Source: Bradysia coprophila (lineage: Eukaryota > Arthropoda > Insecta > Diptera > Sciaridae). Taken from it: DNA of 64,000 nt. Position numbers and translations under genes: made by a program. How positions within the stretch are numbered: the stretch's first letter is position 1; every line of letters begins with the position of its first letter. The stretch is taken from NCBI RefSeq assembly GCF_014529535.1, contig NW_023503555.1:1860001-1924000 (forward strand), given 5' to 3'. The notes under the pieces were generated by a model that saw only the letters and a program-made list of their open reading frames with translations, was not told the DNA's origin and made no database searches. Below are positions 49,212-58,619 of this stretch, one piece after another.

Positions 49212-50188
49212 TCATAATTTATTACTAACATCGCTCTCTATCGGTGGTAATATCTTCGCCAGCCATTCCTGTATTTGAACCAATTCTTTAACTTTCAATT
49301 CGTGCAATGTGTTCTTGACTGAAACGAACTCGCCTTCTACTCCCATTTCTTGCAATTTGTTAAACGTTGTTGATCCCCACTCGGGTCGTACAAGCGTATC
49401 CCTATCGCCGTGGAACATGAGCAGTTCAGGAAGCTTGCCGTGAGGTTTATTCTTTAACGATTCATACACTATGGAGTCTCTGTTGAGAAATGCCGAACAT
49501 GCGAACACTCCGCCTACATCTGTGTTTACATGGTACCCAGTGTGAAGAGCAAGAGCACCACCCATTGAAAATCCACCTGCATTGATAGTAATTTTAGTTT
49601 CGAGAGTCTAGGTTCTATGAGTTACTTCGTGACCTACCAACCACAATACGATTGATTGGAATTCCATTATTTAGTTCGGCTTCGATCAAATCGTTCACCA
49701 ATTCGTAACTGGATGCTAGTGATTTTCTACTCTCCAGTGCATCGATTGAAATCGATTTTCTATCAAACCAGACGTGCGATTTCTGTGAATCAAAGACTAG
49801 TGGTTTTGACTGACTTCGAACCATAAAGATCTGATTTTAACTTATTACCTCTCCATCTAATGGAGTGTAAGGTTGCAGAGGTGCTGTTGGATAAACGAAC
49901 TTGATGTGAGGAGATTGAAGGTCTTTTCCCAGCAGAAAACGTACCCATTCAATCAAGTTAGGACCAGTGTCGCCTGAGAATAGAAACGTTTTTTTCCTTA
50001 AAATTTAGACATTCAGTCACTTATTGACTAGGTTATTAGATCCATGAAAAACTGAACCACTTTCAACCACTTTTCGTACACTGACCTGAGCCGTGAAAGA
50101 ACAGAACAGTCGCTGAATGTGTTTTCCCTGATGGAGGGATAGATTTTAAGGTCAACTTCATTTTTAAAATCTGTTGAATCACTGACAT
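49212..50188 (-). CDS. LYPLAL1: LYPLAL1-type serine hydrolase (acyl-protein thioesterase family)
   Basis: Cytosolic alpha/beta hydrolase related to the enzymes that remove palmitate from proteins. Four exons: 50086-50188, 49849-49973, 49638-49782 and 49212-49576, giving 245 residues (human LYPLAL1 237). 'ATVLFFHGSGDTG' is the oxyanion loop. 'FVYPTAPLQPYTPLDGE' and 'VWFDRKSI' match LYPLAL1 better than LYPLA1/2. The nucleophile is the Ser in 'GGFSMGGALALH', built across an exon junction. The Asp is in 'FHGDRDTLV' and the His in 'NTLHELK'. The whole triad is present. An internal Met (codon 10) is an alternative start. No signal peptide. Confidence 0.92.
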
Positions 50189-51321
50189 TAATTACAATTC
50201 ATGAATTTATTTTGAGTTTTGTGATTATTTTTATATTTACTTGCATTACATTTTACACACATACCATGATACATACGCACGTGTCAAAATCAGCTGGATG
50301 AGAAGAAAATGAGTCTAGATGACACTACCAAATTCAATCAAAAAGCGCGTCTATTTTGAACTCGCCCTTATTATGAAAAACGATCATTTGGTCAAAGCTG
50401 GACTTACAGTCGTACGTTCTGCATCCCTTAGGCCGAGAACACACTGTCAATTTTGAATTGCTGTAATCTACAATTACGCTACGTTTTCCATTGTTTAGCA
50501 TGTGGGTAATATCGGATTACAATTGATCACAATCATAGTGTAATTGTCGGTTTTAGCAATCCAGCCTTTATTATATTGTTTTAACGCATCTGTCAAGCAA
50601 ACTTACAGCTGAACCGATTGACTGTACAGGTTAGGCCCCATTAAGTAATAATTTCATCCTACAATGTAGCCCGACTGCCTGAGAGTGCAAGTGGAAGGAC
50701 TCTGTTTGAGTAGATGAGTAAGAGAACGAAACTTTGTGGACTCTTTCTGCTTGCCGTCGATGACAAAACTCTTTTGACTCTTCAATATGAACGACAGTAC
50801 AATTCCTTATAGCAGTAATGTATACAATAAACAAATGAAGTAAAAGATTTCAACGACAGTGATTATACTGTATATGACTGAATTCACCGACCTAGGCCTA
50901 GAATTCACTGACCTAGTAATCCACGGAAAATGTGCCAACTCAATGGATTCAAAATCTTTTACTTCACTTGTCTTTCTAAATCTTTCTATCAATACTAAGT
51001 TAGGTCTCAGTTGGGTGTGAATTTGACTGAGAGTTTGTTTGCTAGATTGAGTATAGCTTTCAGTCTACAGACAATCTACACAGAACTTATACAAACAGAG
51101 AAAATTGGACAACTAATCAATGAATCAACAAATTCAGTGCCCCAAAGGTCACAGTGGTTATCTGTCACTGCACGATTTTAATTTCTTTGTTAGGGTTTGT
51201 ATGAATCGTCATGAATGAGTTTTTGATGAAAATGGTAACTTTGTATTCACCTTTACGTCGATCATTTTGGAATAAGAACAATGAGAAGCACTTGATTACA
51301 GTAGGTATCAAAAATTAAAAA
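50189..51321. other. Intergenic, no gene seen
   Basis: Flank between the hydrolase start and the insulin-like gene end. A duplicated phrase ('gaattcaccgacctaggcc' and 'gaattcactgacctagtaa', 50880-50920) and short inverted words occur. No supported coding frame. Confidence 0.35.
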
Positions 51322-51327
51322 TTTATT
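51322..51327 (-). terminator. Poly(A) signal of the insulin-like gene
   Basis: AATAAA on the minus strand (TTTATT on plus), about 130 bases beyond the stop codon of the insulin-like peptide gene. It supports that gene as a transcribed unit. Confidence 0.55.
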
Positions 51328-51458
51328 TCACATTCCAGATTGGTCGATGTTCTATGAGAGCATTGATATGTTCGATGAATTACATCAAATTCCTTCGATT
51401 GAGCCAAAGTTATTAATTCAGTCAGTACCACTCTGTTTCTGGCAATCACGAGTCAACG

Positions 51459-51755
51459 TTAACAATATTTTGAGAGTTTCGATTGTGAACACAGTTGATG
51501 GCAGCAATCGTAAATGGCATCCGCTGAAGGAGTTACATCTAATTGAGCAAAAGAAAATGCATTTTCGTTGAACGTAAACTGATGAATAGTTCAGGCTTTT
51601 TAGATGTAAAATAGAACTGAATTACCTCTTGCACAAATCTGTCTCAATTCCCGAGCCAAATAACCATGGCAATAGCGATCTGATGCCGATACGATTGCGA
51701 TCGATGACCAACAGATAATTATAGCACAAACAACCACAAGAAACGTGTTCTTCAT
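51459..51755 (-). CDS. Insulin/relaxin-like peptide precursor with minimal C-peptide
   Basis: Secreted hormone-like precursor, 69 residues, in two exons: 51626-51755 and 51459-51538, with an 87-nt GT-AG intron. A strong signal peptide ('FLVVVCAIIICWSSIAIVSA') is followed at once by a B-chain motif, 'YCHGYLARELRQIC', with the insulin spacing of 11 residues between cysteines and Leu at the hydrophobic positions. The A-chain motif closes the protein: 'DCCHQLCSQSKLSKYC', exactly CC-x3-C-x8-C. Only 13 residues separate the last B Cys from the first A Cys, with no dibasic cleavage site, so it may act as a single chain like IGF-type fly peptides. As in other insulin genes, the intron falls between the B and A parts. 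I cannot assign it to a numbered Ilp. The receptor could be InR or a relaxin-type GPCR. Confidence 0.85.
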
Positions 51756-51942
51756 TTTGAAATCGATCTTCTACTGAAATCGGGTTTCTTTGAGAAACCA
51801 GATTTTGTAATTCAATCCTCGTATGGGTTTGGTGTGACGTGACTCATAAGAGAAGAGAGAAAATTAGGCGCATGTAGTTATCTGAGTATACAAACTAAAT
51901 GCACTTTCGACTGTTCGTTTTAATTCTTATTCTTGTTATTAT

Positions 51943-52466
51943 AGTCGGGTGCGAGTTGTCCTTTCGCTCATATTGAATGTGAAAAGCGATTTTATCGCAA
52001 TGTAGTCAAGCTGAGATCGGCCTGGTCTGGGCCATGGAGCCGCCGTTAGCTAAACCTTCTTTCGGCTCTATAAAATTGAATTTTGATCCGAATTGAGTGG
52101 GAAAAAAATCCTGTGTTCCTTGAACCTTTCAACATACGAGAAAAATATAAGTATGCAGGTGGCGCTGTAATTCAAGATGGCACCCATCAATACAAAAAAG
52201 TGTGCAAATCTGGAAAATCCGAGAAATGCTTTTTTTAAAGTAATTAATGTTTTTTATTTTTTAAATAAATTTTCAAAAATCTAAATCTGATAAAGCGAAA
52301 AGAAGTGTTGGACAACGTCGGCTCCCTAGACCAAACCAAGCCGATCCTTGCTTGCCAACATCGCGATTCGAGTTACTGGTCGATCCAACTACGATAATCA
52401 ACCATAAAATCGCTTTTCACATTCAATATGAGCGAAACGGATTTTTTGGACAACTCGCACCCGACT
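51943..52466. mobile_element. TIR element of 524 bp with 5-bp flanking duplication
   Basis: The ends 'agtcgggtgcgagttgtcc' and its reverse complement are followed inward by 'cgctcatattgaatgtgaaa' in both arms. The word 'attat' flanks both sides (51938-51942 and 52467-52471). There is no coding frame inside. It is inserted about 190 bases upstream of the insulin-like peptide start codon. Confidence 0.75.
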
Positions 52467-52687
52467 ATTATGTGAGTTATTGACATGGGTGCGTATTATT
52501 GTTGTAGTCGACCAATGGTACAAAACTTCATTTTACCTGGAAAACACATTAAGTCCAGGAAAGACGTTATCTAATATGCAGAACAAACAAAAACAGAGCA
52601 CACAATTATTAAAAACTGTTATTGGTGTGTAAAAACAGGTAAAATAAAGTTTTGTACCATTGGCGAGACCATTGGTCGATTACAATA

Positions 52688-52906
52688 GTTTTTTACTATG
52701 CTGGTGCATGTAATAAGGCTATTACATGTATAGGCAATAGCCTTTACATCACTCGCATAGTAAAACGTCGTACTACACACGGAAAATAAAGTGATATCTC
52801 GTATCACGATGAGTAAATGTACCTCGGGCTAAAGCCCTCGGTTACTTTTACTCATCTGGATACGAGATATCACTTTACTTCCCTTGCATAGTAATGTACT
52901 ATTACA
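52688..52906. mobile_element. Double-hairpin MITE, copy 2
   Basis: Near-identical to 47890-48112 in the same orientation, including both hairpins. The centre of the second hairpin reads 'cctcgggctaaagccctcgg'; the loop bases differ from copy 1 but the stem is preserved. Both flanks (52620-52680 and 53085-53105) carry 'gtaaaataaagttttgtacc', so this copy may sit inside another repeat. Confidence 0.8.
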
Positions 52907-52914
52907 TGACTAGG

Positions 52915-53025
52915 GATAAAAAGATGAAAAGTAGAGTTTTCGTGTGAATTTTGTTGATCCGAGGCGAAGCCGAGGTCAATAAACACCCGAAAACGAGACT
53001 TTTCATTTTTATCCCGAGCTATGTA
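52915..53025. repeat. Foldback repeat centred on CCGAGGC..GCCGAGG
   Basis: Copy of the 20600-20710 unit: arms 'gggataaaaagatgaaaa' and 'ttttcatttttatccc', centre 'gatccgaggcgaagccgagg'. It directly follows the double-hairpin MITE. Confidence 0.7.
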
Positions 53026-53249
53026 ATGGACTTTACATGATAAGGACGTCGAAAGTAGTGCTTGAAACATGAAAAGTACGGTAAAATAAAGTTTTGTACC
53101 ATTGGTCCATTGGTCGTACATTGTACGGATAACGGTCTCATCGTCGAAATGTACGTTTTATCCGTACAACTTTTTTTTTGCGTGAGGCTGAGGAGTCATT
53201 GTTTGTTAGTGTGAATAAAAACGCATAACACACGAGGGGGTACGCACTC

Positions 53250-54370
53250 TAGAAAATCTTATGAAAGATTTTAAGACATCTGAAGAATCTTCTTGTTGTA
53301 GTAATGTGGAAAGATCCTTTAAACATCACTGAAGATTTTCAGACGTCAGAAAAATCTTATTTCTTTGGAAGGAGACTTTAATTTGTCTGAAGAATTTTCT
53401 AATTACCGTTTACTAAATGAAAATTCTTCTACAAACATTTGTCACAAGATGTTTTTAGTAACATATTCTCAAACATCAAAAGTTTAAGGTTTACATACGT
53501 TCTTTATTCGCCATAGCAATACTCTCTCTAGCAAACAAACTCTCAGCTCTCTGTATCAAATTCACATCTTATTTCTTTGTATTCCACAAACACTATTCTA
53601 CATTTTGACTAACTACGCTGTAATGTACGTACATGTAAATTCCAAAGGCTACTTCATTCTTTCAACACCTTAATAAAAGTAGTTTGGTTGCTAGAGAGGG
53701 TATTGGCCATGGTCAAAACAAGGTTTTTTTTGTTTACAGTAAAGGAAGCTTTATGAAACTTTTATAACACTCATACACTGAAGAGTGATTTTTTCTTTTA
53801 TCAAAGATTTCTTCTTCCTGGTATCACTCAAGGACTTTTTTTTGCTATGATAGAAGAATCAAAGACATCACAAGACTTTTGCGACTCTAGAAATACAGAA
53901 AGATTTTTCATTTCGAAAATTTTGTAACATCAAAGATTCCACCTTCCCCTAAATTACACAAAGAATTTTTTAGCTATGAGAGACGAATCTAAGACATTGT
54001 AAGAACTTTCCGTCTCTGGAATTACAGGAAGATGTTTTATTTAGAAGATTTTCAATCATCAAAGATTTCTCCTTCCCTGAATCCCACAAAGACTTTTTTG
54101 TTTCGAAGATTTTTAAATATCAAAGATACTTGCTGCCCGGAATCACACAAAATCTTTTTGTTATGATAGAAGTATCGAAGCCATCACAAGACTTTTCCGG
54201 CTCTAGAATTACAGAAAGATTTTGAAACATCAAAGATTCCACCTTCCCCTAAATCCCACAAAGAATTTTTTAGTTATGAGAGAAGAATCTAAGACATTGT
54301 AAGAACTTTCCGTCTCTGGAATTACAGAAAGATGTTTTATTTAGAAGATTTTCAAACATCAAAGATAAAC
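53250..54370. repeat. Diverged tandem repeats around 'catcaaagatt..', partly 300-bp period
   Basis: Words such as 'atcaaagattccaccttccc', 'gagagaagaatctaagacat' and 'aagaactttccgtctctgg' recur. 53880-54060 matches 54180-54360 closely (period 300), and weaker copies extend to about 53250. No coding frame. Confidence 0.7.
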
Positions 54371-54544
54371 CGAATATATTTAAAAAAAAAAACTATCCGT
54401 TTGCTGTTTAGCTGATATATTCCTTTCGAATGTAGTGAAGTAAAGTGATTAACTAGTTAATCGCTTTATATCACTTTTCGGAGAAGTTTTCCTTCCACAG
54501 AAGTACCCAATTATTGACTAGCCTGGGTAGGGTTAGAGGAAAAA

Positions 54545-54613
54545 CTGGTGGCAGGTGGGATCGAACCCCGGTATTTTGCGTGGAAGTCAACCACGCTACC
54601 ACTGTGCCACCAG
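54545..54613 (-). repeat. tRNA-like SINE head or decayed tRNA
   Basis: On the minus strand a 7-bp acceptor stem (ctggtgg/ccaccag), an A box 'tggcacagtgg', an anticodon-like stem cgtgg/ccacg with loop TTGACTT, and a B box 'ggttcgatccc' are all present. The T-stem does not pair properly, so I take it as a tRNA-derived element and not a working tRNA. Confidence 0.55.
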
Positions 54614-54850
54614 GTCCTACTCAAATGCATGATATTTTGTAAAGACGAACACAGTAAGAGAATGACATTGAGTTAGTATGGGTGGAAGAGGTGTATGAAA
54701 TGCACATAATGTAAATCAATGGTGAATGGTGATGTTCTGTCGGTAAAATTTCTAATCTTTTGCGATAAAAGAAACTGAACATTCGACAACATGCATTTTC
54801 CGTACCACTTAATGGTTAATAATATATACAAATAAAAAAAAAATAAAAAA

Positions 54851-54925
54851 TGGCCCGACCGAGAATCGATCTATCGACCCTCGAACCTTCGAGAACGCAT
54901 CATTCCACTGCGCCACTCAGCTTCT
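54851..54925 (-). repeat. tRNA-like SINE head
   Basis: On the minus strand an A box 'gtggcgcagtgg' is followed about 45 bases later by B-box-like 'agatcgattctc'. The element then runs into 'ggcc' and an AT-rich tail ending in 'attttttattttttttt'. It is 240 bases from another tRNA-like unit on the same strand. Confidence 0.5.
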
Positions 54926-56030
54926 TACAACGACATTACAATTGTTACTATAAAGCCATACACAATGTATTCAGAGAAAGAGAAAAGGTCTCTCAATTGT
55001 ATTTCTCTTTATTGTTGATAGGCAAATTCATTATGCACCCCAACACAACGATAAAATGATAGCCTACATTTGTGCGTTTTACATTTACATGCTATTTCTT
55101 CTTAGAATCCGAAAACTCTTAAAACTCAGGAAGAGATTCTTTGCCTTTTTTAGGTGAGATAAGTTATCACCCACAAACCAAAATTCCTTCAGAGGTAACA
55201 TATTTTTGCGTGCTTTAATGGTTTTACTTTTTCGAAAAGAGATTTTGGTTCAAAGAACTCATCAAAAAACGAATATTTTTCCGCCCAAATGTAGGCTACA
55301 AATTTGCAAAGGGTTGAACGCTCTTAACGAAATTTTCATAAACTGCTCAGTTTTCTCAGGGGTGGGTCAAATTGTTACAACCAAAACTTATTTTTATTTA
55401 AAGCTACCACATTCGTGGTCGTTATCGCGGTCGTAGATTTATGAAGAAGGATTCTGGTGGAAAGATATCATCAAAAGTAAACTAAAATCAAGTATTTAAA
55501 AAACGCCCAAATGTATGCTTTTCAGCAAAGCATCGGTGCCTCTTAAACAACTATAGAAATTAGTAACATATTTTTGGCCGAGAAATTCTTCAAATCTATT
55601 TTTTACCATGATGGCTCATTGCTGTGTAAACGTACAAAAATGTAGATCGTGTCGTCCTATTACATTTTTTACATTTTACACTAAGTTCTATTGGTCTTTC
55701 ATTCTTCATCTGGCACCATTATGTTCGTTTTAACAAAATTTTGATTTTCTACTATTCGCGACGGCTGAGATTTCACCAGGTCAGCCTTTGTTAGGGCACT
55801 TTAGAGCTCAAAGTCGCTGAACAAATGTTTTTAATGTCAGTCAATGTAATGGCACACGTTTCAAACCATGACCTTATCCGTCGTTTATTTGTGCCATTGT
55901 GGTCAATTAGTGCTTATTGATTAGAGCGGGAATAAATGAAATACAAAAATTCTGTTATTGGCTACTGATTCAATTTATTGAAAAAAAAATAAAAGAAAAA
56001 ATCGAAGTTTCCACCAACAGATCATTTTAC
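54926..56030. other. Intergenic, no gene supported
   Basis: AT-rich with short frames only. Downstream flank of peptide gene copy C. No RNA gene or recognisable element. Confidence 0.3.
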
Positions 56031-56295
56031 TTAAATGCAACACTTTTTACCATTTCCGCATCCGCTATCATAGTAAACGCTCTCTCGACCTTTAGGACAT
56101 TTACTATAACACTTGCCCCAACCTTTACTTGGATACCCTTGATCTTGGCAGCTGATGGCATCTGTAGCAAAAGTATTTTTTTTGTATCTCAATGAATAAG
56201 ATTAAAGAAAATAATTCCCAAGAAGAAATGTTACCAGAAACTCCAATGTATACCATGGCAACCAGGCAAAACAAAAAGAAAATTTTTAGATACAT
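56031..56295 (-). CDS. Six-cysteine secreted peptide, copy C (intact; beta-defensin-like spacing)
   Basis: Two exons, 56235-56295 and 56031-56161, give a 63-residue precursor. Exon 1 is a signal peptide ('MYLKIFFLFCLVAMVYIGVS'), which leaves a mature peptide of about 42 residues starting at DAISC or nearby. The cysteine spacing is C-x12-C-x3-C-x12-C-x5-CC, ending in CCI. The mature part has 'GWGKCYSKCPKG' and 'DSGCGNGKKCC'. The adjacent CC pair and the 'G-C-G-x-G-x-K-C-C' end recall vertebrate beta-defensins, though the first loop is longer. This is resemblance, not proof of homology. The peptide is cationic, so an antimicrobial role is plausible but inferred. It has a TATA box 50 bases before the ATG. 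It lies on the opposite strand to copies D and E. Confidence 0.85.
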
Positions 56296-56345
56296 TTTGG
56301 TGTAGAGCAGAAATGAAACTTGGCCTGATATGAAGTTATTCACGC

Positions 56346-56353
56346 TTTTTATA
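56346..56353 (-). promoter_or_regulatory. TATA box of peptide copy C
   Basis: TATAAAAA on the minus strand. The surrounding 'catgatagcaact', 'ggggtata' and 'acaccaaaatg' order is conserved at the other copies, so the promoter duplicated along with the gene. Confidence 0.7.
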
Positions 56354-56664
56354 CCCCGTCAGTTGCTATCATGTGTTCACAAATTAGAATATTAGAATGC
56401 AAATTCGCATTTATGGCAATTAAATATTTGTACAAGTGCCTCTTAGAATAGTAAATGTTATTGACGATAGATAATAGTAAAAATAAAAATAATCGTAATC
56501 GTTGGTAATGGTCACAGAGTGATTTGTTTGCTTTTTCTTGTCATTATGGTCATTTCGTCTTAAAAAAAACGACGTTTGTCGTGAGTCGTGATGAAAGCGG
56601 AATTTTTTAAGACACATTGTTGTCAGCTTGTCCTGTGCGGATATTAGGTCAACCTCCCCGTCAG

Positions 56665-56789
56665 CATACAATCAATGGTTTGCGAAGAAAGGAGACATAA
56701 TTGTCAACATTATTGCGGCTTTTGTGAGCGGCTTTTCAATGATGTCGCACACGGGATCAGCTCGGAATGCAATTTTCAATTTGACTCAA
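56665..56789 (+). pseudogene. Orphan copy of PECR exon 4
   Basis: 125 bases, exactly the length of exon 4 of the reductase gene at 14333-14457, in inverted orientation relative to it. It keeps 'cgtcag' before and 'gtacac' after as splice sites and an open frame: 'YNQWFAKKGDIIVNIIA', then 'FNLTQ'. It has many amino-acid differences from the functional exon but no stop. No other PECR exons are nearby, so it is a duplication relic unless unseen exons exist. Confidence 0.85.
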
Positions 56790-57239
56790 GTACACCGCGC
56801 TTGAGTCCATCCACATTCTCTTTGAATTGATGAATCGAAAGATGCTCTCATCCAAGGTTCTTTTTATTAATTTAATCTGATGTGACCTGACCCACTTTCG
56901 ACTACGGTTGAATTTTGTTGCCGTATTCCAAGCATTAGTTCAAAGCTTATATAGATTTATCAGGTTAGGTCGATCAGTGAAGATCTCGAAACACAAACCT
57001 GTTGATCCTTTGTTTCTATTCCCGGTAATCCTTGCGGTAATCATGTAAATCATGGTAGCCTCCCTGTTGCCGCTAGGAACCTGTCTAGAACGTCAGGTCA
57101 ACTTGATCGTGTGCCGATTCAGCCACATCGATCCATGTTGAGCACACTTTTTGCCGATTTTTCGTTGGGCTTAGGGAAGGAGGATTTCGTGTGAACGTCT
57201 ACATTATTCTTCCCTCTTCGAAGCTTTGTTTAACCATAA

Positions 57240-57560
57240 CCAAAAAATCAAAGATATTTCAAACACGACACCTTTTGTTAGACACTCTCAGAGTCAGATT
57301 AAAGCTAGGCTTAGGACAAAACAAGTAATAGAATTGATAGATTTTTGACGGATAATACTAGCGTATCCTTCTGATCGTGATTCGGTGGAAATGTACATAA
57401 AAGAACGTAGAAAAGTGGACGTTGATATCATTGGTATGTAAGTTCATGCCAATTTGTTGAAGTCAATGATGAAATGTGATGATTTCTTCTCTAGATTTTT
57501 GGCGAAACTTCATACGTAAACCTGGAAATAGATTTTCAATCTGTTGGGCTTCATACAATT
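57240..57560. repeat. Inverted copy of 12535-12900
   Basis: Reverse complement match with 12535-12900, including 'aacaagtaatagaattgata' and 'tcaatctgttgggcttcat'. It is part of the inverted duplication that carries the peptide genes. Confidence 0.75.
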
Positions 57561-57824
57561 AGCACTAAATTTAATAAGACGCAATTTCCTTTTATCTTCA
57601 ATAACATTTACCTCGACATTTACTATTCTAAGAGGCACTTGTACAAATATTATTTAATTAATTTAATTTAATTTAATAAATACGAATTTGTATTTTGTAT
57701 TGCAATAGGGAAATTAGTCAATATTCTAATTTGTGTACACATGATAGCAATTGAGGGGGTATAGAACGCCAGAACAGCTTCACCTCACACCAGGTTTTGT
57801 AATTATAAATAACAAAAAAAATCT

Positions 57825-58055
57825 GTTTATTTTGCATCGCTGCCATGGTGTACACTGGAGCTTCTGGTAACAATTCTTCATTGGAATTGTTTTTCCTAAA
57901 ACTAATTTATCGAGACAAAAATTTACTTTCGCTACAACTGCCATTAGTTGCCAAGATCAGGGCAATGGTTGGGGAAAATGTTATAAAAAATGTCCTAAAG
58001 TGTCTATACAGCGTATTTTATGATAGCGGATACACAAAGGGTCTAAGATATTGCA
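57825..58055 (+). pseudogene. Six-cysteine secreted peptide, copy D (broken)
   Basis: A fossil copy. The end of the signal-peptide exon, the intron and most of the second exon can be aligned with copy E 500 bases downstream. It carries a few breaks. Its upstream block, with the conserved 'cacatgatagcaattga' and a TATA-like 'ggtatag', is also present, so D and E arose by tandem duplication of gene plus promoter. Confidence 0.75.
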
Positions 58056-58277
58056 TGGTATTTTGTTGGATTCGGGTGTGAATACCACCTATAATAACGG
58101 TGCCACTGTTGGCACCTTCATAAGAATAGTCACTATTCTGAGACCATCTGTAAATATATTATTTCGATTGTCATAAATTCAAATTAGTATTCCCATTGTT
58201 ACCGGGAAATTAATCCATTTTCTAATTCTTGTACACATAGTAACAACAGTTTCAAGGCTGGGGACCAAACTGATGGG

Positions 58278-58285
58278 TATAAAAA
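58278..58285 (+). promoter_or_regulatory. TATA box of peptide copy E
   Basis: TATAAAAA 50 bases upstream of the ATG, inside the block 'gatgggtataaaaagccag' that is shared with the other copies. A likely initiator 'ctcaga' follows at about +27. Confidence 0.75.
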
Positions 58286-58335
58286 GCCAGAATAACTTCA
58301 TCTCAGACCAAGTTTCATTTCTGCTTTACACCAAA

Positions 58336-58601
58336 ATGTATCTAAAAATTTTCTTTTTATTTTGCATCGTTGCCATGGTTTACATTGGAGTTTCTGGTAA
58401 CATTTTGTCTTCGGAATTATTTTCCTTAAATCTTATTCATTGAGATACAAAAAAAAATCTTTTGCTACAGATGCCATCAGCTGCCAAGATCAAGGGTATC
58501 AAAGAAATGGTTGGGGAAAATGTTATAAAACATGTCCAAAAGATCGGCACTTCGTATTCCATGATAGCGGATGCGGAAAGGGTTATAAGTGTTGCATTTA
58601 A
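58336..58601 (+). CDS. Six-cysteine secreted peptide, copy E (intact; beta-defensin-like spacing)
   Basis: Exons 58336-58396 and 58471-58601 with a 74-nt intron give 63 residues. The signal peptide is 'MYLKIFFLFCIVAMVYIGVS' (two residues shorter in hydrophobic change from copy C, otherwise the same). The mature part carries 'GWGKCYKTCPKDRHFV' and 'DSGCGKGYKCCI'. The spacing C-x12-C-x3-C-x12-C-x5-CC is the same as copy C. Loops differ between C and E while cysteines, glycines and 'GWGKCY' are fixed, a pattern typical of host-defence peptides. AATAAA lies at 58639-58644. I infer a three-disulfide secreted peptide; expression site and target are unknown. Confidence 0.87.
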
Positions 58602-58619
58602 GTAAAATGAACTATTTCT

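Noticed and set aside
53250-54370. CRISPR-like or coding repeat array
   Set aside because: The units are long, diverged and AT-rich with no fixed spacers or frame; CRISPR is not expected in an insect nuclear genome.
54545-54613. Functional tRNA-Val(GAC) on the minus strand
   Set aside because: Acceptor and anticodon stems pair, but the T-stem does not, and no T-run terminator follows directly.
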